This document shows, in pieces, positions 11,313 to 13,687 of a DNA stretch of 13,687 bases. Positions within the stretch are counted from its first letter, which is position 1; each line of letters opens with the position of its first letter. The DNA lies in contig DATIBL010000003.1 of the NCBI GenBank assembly GCA_035457505.1, forward strand, positions 1 to 13,687. Direction: 5' to 3'. The position numbers and the translations under genes are program-made. The notes under the pieces are model-generated. The model worked only from the letters and a program-made list of their open reading frames with translations. It was not told the DNA's origin and searched no databases. The stretch comes from DATIBL01 sp035457505 (GTDB lineage: Bacteria > Patescibacteriota > Minisyncoccia > Phycocordibacterales > UBA6899).

Positions 11313-11399
11313 CGGAGAGGGAGGGATTCGAACCCTCGAGGGCTTTGACACCCTGCTCGCTTTCCAAGCGAGTGCACTAGACCACTATGCGACCCCTCC
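11313..11399 (-). tRNA. tRNA-Ser (anticodon GGA)
   Basis: The minus strand folds into a full type II tRNA of 87 bases. The acceptor is GGAGGGG / CCTCTCC (one G-T pair), the D-arm is GCAT / GTGC with a GG-containing loop, and the anticodon arm is CTCGC-TTGGAAA-GCGAG. The long variable arm is AGGG / CCCT and the T-arm is GAGGG-TTCGAAT-CCCTC. The anticodon GGA (plus-strand 11363-11365) reads UCC/UCU serine codons. The long variable arm and discriminator G agree with serine. The CCA end is not encoded (GCAA follows), so it must be added by the CCA-adding enzyme. Fragments of this gene are repeated on both sides. Confidence 0.97.
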
Positions 11400-11550
11400 G
11401 TGTATATATTTTATGAACATATCGCACCCACTGGAAAGCGAGCTTTCCAAGTCGTCTTTTTCCCTGCGGGAGCGGCACTAGACCACTTTGCGACCCCTCC
11501 GTGTATATTTGTTATGAACCTTTCGCGTCCACTGGAAAGCGAGCTTTCCA
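11374..11550 (-). repeat. About 101-bp tandem duplication of tRNA-Ser 5' end and promoter region
   Basis: Bases 11374-11449 and 11475-11550 align without gaps at 69 of 76 positions. Each copy contains, on the minus strand, the perfect inverted repeat TGGAAAGC-GA/TC-GCTTTCCA, an AT-rich stretch (probable -10 region) and the first 26 bases of the tRNA. In the outer copy the tRNA sequence stops after the D-arm, leaving a pseudo-tRNA stub (11475-11500). Confidence 0.85.
11475..11500 (-). pseudogene. Truncated tRNA-Ser 5' fragment
   Basis: On the minus strand GGAGGGGTCGCAAAGTGGTC and then TAGTGC repeats the first 26 tRNA bases with a single change, then diverges into unrelated sequence. The anticodon arm is missing, so it cannot be a working tRNA. 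Confidence 0.8.
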
Positions 11551-11663
11551 GGTTCGCGTGCGTCATACGATAGCAAATTCAGGCGGAGAATGCACGCCCG
11601 CGGCTGTTCGACAATCTCAGCCCAATCGCCTAGAGTAGAGCCAGTGGAACATTGGGGTGCGGC

Positions 11664-12080
11664 ATGGCCGACAAGCCCGTCCTTCTGTGGTTTGAGCTTC
11701 TCGCACGGTTCAAGGATCTCGCATCGGGGGATCTCGAGCAGCTGGCCTTCTCGTGCACTCGCGCAGAGAGTAAAGATGATGCGCGCGAGATCTTCTATGA
11801 CCAGATCATGCGGGAACATGCGATCACGAATCTCCCGCCGCCCTGGGGGCCGAACGGCGAATTCGATCAGCGCATCAAGATCTTCATTTTCTGGGTTGGC
11901 GTGATTGAGATCACGAACCCGGAACTTATCGCGTATTACGATGCCAAGTTGAATATCCCTCCGCCGGATCCTCCGCCACCGAAGACCCCACCGCGTCGTC
12001 CTCTGCGCAAGAAGCCAGGGGAACCAGGAAAGATCGTGGCACTCGATCCGAAAGGGAAAAAGCCCGGGAAGCAGTCATAG
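11664..12080 (+). CDS. Small protein with Pro/Lys-rich tail, 138 aa
   Basis: I do not recognise the family. Residues 1-97 look like a compact soluble helical domain (MADKPVLLWFELLARFKDLA, EQLAFSCTRAESKDDAREIF, RIKIFIFWVGVIEIT). Residues 98-138 are a low-complexity Pro/Lys/Arg tail (IPPPDPPPPKTPPRRPLRKK). The basic, disordered tail could bind nucleic acid or acidic surfaces; this is a guess. The ATG at 11664 has only a weak GGGG nearby (11654-11657). A TTG at 11652 would be the alternative start. A possible promoter is TTCGAC 11607-11612 with TAGAGT 11631-11636 (weak). A strong terminator follows the stop by two bases, which supports a real single-gene unit. Confidence 0.7.
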   Translation: MADKPVLLWFELLARFKDLASGDLEQLAFSCTRAESKDDAREIFYDQIMREHAITNLPPPWGPNGEFDQRIKIFIFWVGVIEITNPELIAYYDAKLNIPPPDPPPPKTPPRRPLRKKPGEPGKIVALDPKGKKPGKQS

Positions 12081-12082
12081 CG

Positions 12083-12105
12083 CGGCGCATCATGCGCCGT
12101 TTTTT
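12083..12105 (+). terminator. Strong terminator of the 11664 gene
   Basis: CGGCGCA (12083-12089), loop TCA, TGCGCCG (12093-12099), then TTTTTT (12100-12105). Confidence 0.93.
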
Positions 12106-12234
12106 CATCCTCCGCTCATAATGCACCCTCTGGCGCGTTGACGGATGCGCCTATCACGGGTCTTCTGCGCTCGATCGCGCTGTTGCACTTCGCGCATTCG
12201 TCTTGCACAACTGCGAACCCCACGAGAACGCTTC

Positions 12235-12366
12235 ATGGAATCGATGAACTATCCACACGAATGCCTTGCGCACGGATGTAATGCACGTAGAATCAGAAAC
12301 AGGAGCACACAGTTCGGCGTGCTCATGGGAACCTGTGGGGCCCAATGCCGAAAAGTCACGTCGTGA
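12235..12366 (+). CDS. Possible Cys-rich mini-protein, 43 aa
   Basis: A short candidate gene. The product, from the ATG at 12235, has a C-x4-C (ECLAHGC) near the N-terminus and a C-x3-C (GTCGAQC) near the end, separated by a basic stretch (NARRIRNRSTQFG). That is the outline of a tiny zinc-ribbon-like protein, though this is speculation. GAGAA (12223-12227) is a weak SD 7 bases upstream. The frame is open from 12145, but the upstream part is Arg/Ser/Cys-rich and does not look like protein. The main support is at the 3' end: the stop codon lies in the loop of a well-formed terminator hairpin. No clear promoter is seen. Confidence 0.4.
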   Translation: MESMNYPHECLAHGCNARRIRNRSTQFGVLMGTCGAQCRKVTS

Positions 12367-12380
12367 GACGTGGCTTTTGT
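12351..12380 (+). terminator. Terminator with the mini-ORF stop in its loop
   Basis: AAAAGTCACGTC (12351-12362) pairs over 12 positions (one T-G, no mismatch) with GACGTGGCTTTT (12367-12378). The loop GTGA contains the TGA at 12364-12366. Confidence 0.8.
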
Positions 12381-12435
12381 CTTTCATCATTCGCAATTCC
12401 TTCATTGTGCGATGCGTGCGCGGAATGATTCGTGA

Positions 12436-12441
12436 TACAAT
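12436..12441 (+). promoter_or_regulatory. Putative -10 box for the glucan phosphorylase gene
   Basis: TACAAT, 32 bases before the ATG at 12474, with no good -35. It would give a leader of about 25 bases. Confidence 0.4.
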
Positions 12442-12473
12442 GGTTGCGATGCGGATCGATTCCGCACTTTGTC

Positions 12474-13687
12474 ATGGAGGCACACGAACGACGCATTCCG
12501 ATCACGGTGATCAAGAAACCCGGCGACGACCCCGCGGAGGATGGCGTGTGTATGCCTGCGATGCTCGAGGAGGTGCGGTTGATCGAGGGGATCTCGATGC
12601 CGAGCCTGTCGGTCGCGTATTTTTGTATGGAGATCGGCCTTGAGAACGATCTTCCGACCTACGCCGGCGGCCTCGGCGTACTTGCTGGGGATATGCTAAA
12701 AAGCTGTGCGGATCTCGAGGTGTCGGTGATCGGGATCTCGCTCCTGTATCGCAAGGGATACTTCCGCCAGCGGATCGATCAGAGCGGTTGGCAGACGGAG
12801 GTCGCGGAGGAGTGGAACCCGTACGAGAAGCTCGTGCTTTTGCCCGAGGTGGTCACGATCGAGCTTGAGGGGCGGACGGTCTCGATCCGCGCCTGGCTCT
12901 ATAAGCTGAAAGGCATCCGCGGCACGATCACGCCGGTGATCTTTCTCGACACCGACATGGAAGCGAATGCGCCGGATGATCGCGGAATCACGCATTCTCT
13001 CTATGGCGGCGACGTGCGCTATCGCTTGCTTCAAGAAGCGGTGCTCGGCATTGGAGGGATCCGCATGCTCAAGGCGCTCGGTGCAGAGAAGATCGAAAAG
13101 TTCCATATGAATGAAGGCCACTCGGCGCTTCTCACGCTCGAGCTCTATCGGCGCTATGCGGAGTGCTCGGAGCCGATTGAAGAAGTGCGCCGCCGCTGCG
13201 TGTTTACCACGCACACGCCGGTGTCTGCCGGGCACGATCAATTCGGCCGCGACCTCGCATCGCACGCGATCGGAACCTATTTGCCTGCGGAGATTGATCA
13301 TGTGATCTTCCAGAACGATGTGCTCAATATGACGCATCTCGGTTTTCAGATGAGCCGGTTCATCAATGGCGTTGCCAAGAAGCACGGCGAGGTGACGCGC
13401 GATCTTTTTCCGGGATATCAGATCGAATCGATCACGAATGGCGTGCATGCGACCCGCTGGGTCTCTGAACCGTTCAAGCGTCTCTACGACAAATATCTTC
13501 CAGGCTGGCAGGCGGATCCATACTCGCTCCGCTATGCGCTGTCGATCCCGGGCGAGGAACTTTGGCGCACGCACGAAGAGGCAAAGCGCGCGCTCGCGAC
13601 TTATGTGAACGAGCGATACAACTCCGGCTTCGACCCCGATGCGTTCACGATCGGATTTGCCCGCCGCGCCGCACAGTATAAGCGGGG
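12474..13687 (+). CDS. glgP: Alpha-glucan (glycogen) phosphorylase, N-terminal part
   Basis: GT35 glycogen/alpha-glucan phosphorylase: releases glucose-1-phosphate from storage glucan with phosphate and PLP, in the cytoplasm. The gene runs off the window after 404 codons, with the frame open throughout. Visible signatures are SLSVAYFCMEIGLENDLPTY (45-64), AGGLGVLAGDMLKSCADLEV (64-83; glycine-rich phosphorylase motif), LLYRKGYFRQ (90-99) and FHMNEGHSALLTLEL (210-224; active-site region). FTTHTPVSAGHDQF (244-257), SITNGVHATRW (319-329) and GFARRAAQYKR (394-404) follow. This wording is that of the shorter, Thermus/Thermotoga-like class (alpha-glucan phosphorylase), not the classic E. coli type. 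The PLP lysine lies beyond the window. The ATG at 12474 has no SD; a later Met (M27 or M42) is possible, but the family motif begins only at 45. No partner gene of glycogen metabolism is visible here. Confidence 0.95.
   Translation, partial: MEAHERRIPITVIKKPGDDPAEDGVCMPAMLEEVRLIEGISMPSLSVAYFCMEIGLENDLPTYAGGLGVLAGDMLKSCADLEVSVIGISLLYRKGYFRQRIDQSGWQTEVAEEWNPYEKLVLLPEVVTIELEGRTVSIRAWLYKLKGIRGTITPVIFLDTDMEANAPDDRGITHSLYGGDVRYRLLQEAVLGIGGIRMLKALGAEKIEKFHMNEGHSALLTLELYRRYAECSEPIEEVRRRCVFTTHTPVSAGHDQFGRDLASHAIGTYLPAEIDHVIFQNDVLNMTHLGFQMSRFINGVAKKHGEVTRDLFPGYQIESITNGVHATRWVSEPFKRLYDKYLPGWQADPYSLRYALSIPGEELWRTHEEAKRALATYVNERYNSGFDPDAFTIGFARRAAQYKR

Noticed and set aside
11021..11377. Minus-strand ORF overlapping tRNA-Ser
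   Set aside because: It begins inside the tRNA and reads tRNA and repeat sequence (for example RGFESLP from the T-arm), a known artefact.
11400..11663. Possible second full tRNA in the duplicated region
   Set aside because: Only the 5' acceptor strand and D-arm are present at 11475-11500; anticodon and T-arms are missing.
12696..13574. Minus-strand open frame across the phosphorylase gene
   Set aside because: Shadow of a protein recognised with high certainty on the plus strand.
1..13687. CRISPR array, transposase, integrase or replication origin
   Set aside because: No regularly spaced direct repeats, recombinase motifs or origin-like repeat clusters were seen.

Overview
The window is most likely a piece of chromosome from a member of the Candidate Phyla Radiation (Patescibacteria, Parcubacteria-like). 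This is inference. It rests on the GroEL C-terminal sequence style (EMKYLKLKIEDAV followed by a GGM-type tail), tightly packed genes, and the family mix: LemA, HtpX, DUF4349-like, DUF1189-like and a glucan phosphorylase next to many small orphan proteins. The backbone is GC-rich, apart from one clearly AT-rich block at about 9785-11000.

Layout. 3-623: the end of groEL with its terminator. 680-1830: three short orphan genes (749, 1200 and 1524). Each has its own near-consensus promoter, a Shine-Dalgarno site and a hairpin or terminator. 1932-3853: a DUF4349-like membrane protein, then lemA. 3852-4136: a convergent intergenic region with unusual nested inverted repeats and a repeated motif. 4137-6389: two tandem minus-strand paralogues, a Cys/His-rich extracytoplasmic family with two C..HxxxH-type motifs and no function known to me. 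They sit between lemA and htpX (6510-7412), genes that are often adjacent in other bacteria. 7476-7709: a small membrane protein on the minus strand. 7865-8560: an acidic orphan protein. 8656-9609: a DUF1189-like membrane protein.

The AT-rich block holds a tight two-gene minus-strand operon. It encodes a helical protein with an R-x4-H motif typical of HEPN domains, followed by a membrane-anchored protein with a soluble C-terminal domain. The block lies beside a tRNA-Ser(GGA) gene, whose surroundings carry several partial copies of tRNA sequence (3' end direct, 3' end inverted, 5' end tandem). This looks like an integration or recombination hotspot. The two-gene unit is my best candidate for an undescribed, possibly defence-related, system.

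The right end holds a small Pro/Lys-tailed protein, a possible Cys-rich mini-protein, and the first 404 codons of an alpha-glucan (glycogen) phosphorylase that runs off the window.

Expression style is mixed. The orphan genes have strong SD sites and TTGACA-type promoters. Several conserved or secreted genes (the Cys/His paralogue pair, htpX, DUF1189-like) have a -10 box only 6-9 bases before the ATG, so they are probably leaderless or nearly so. All functional statements come from reading the sequence; no database search was run.
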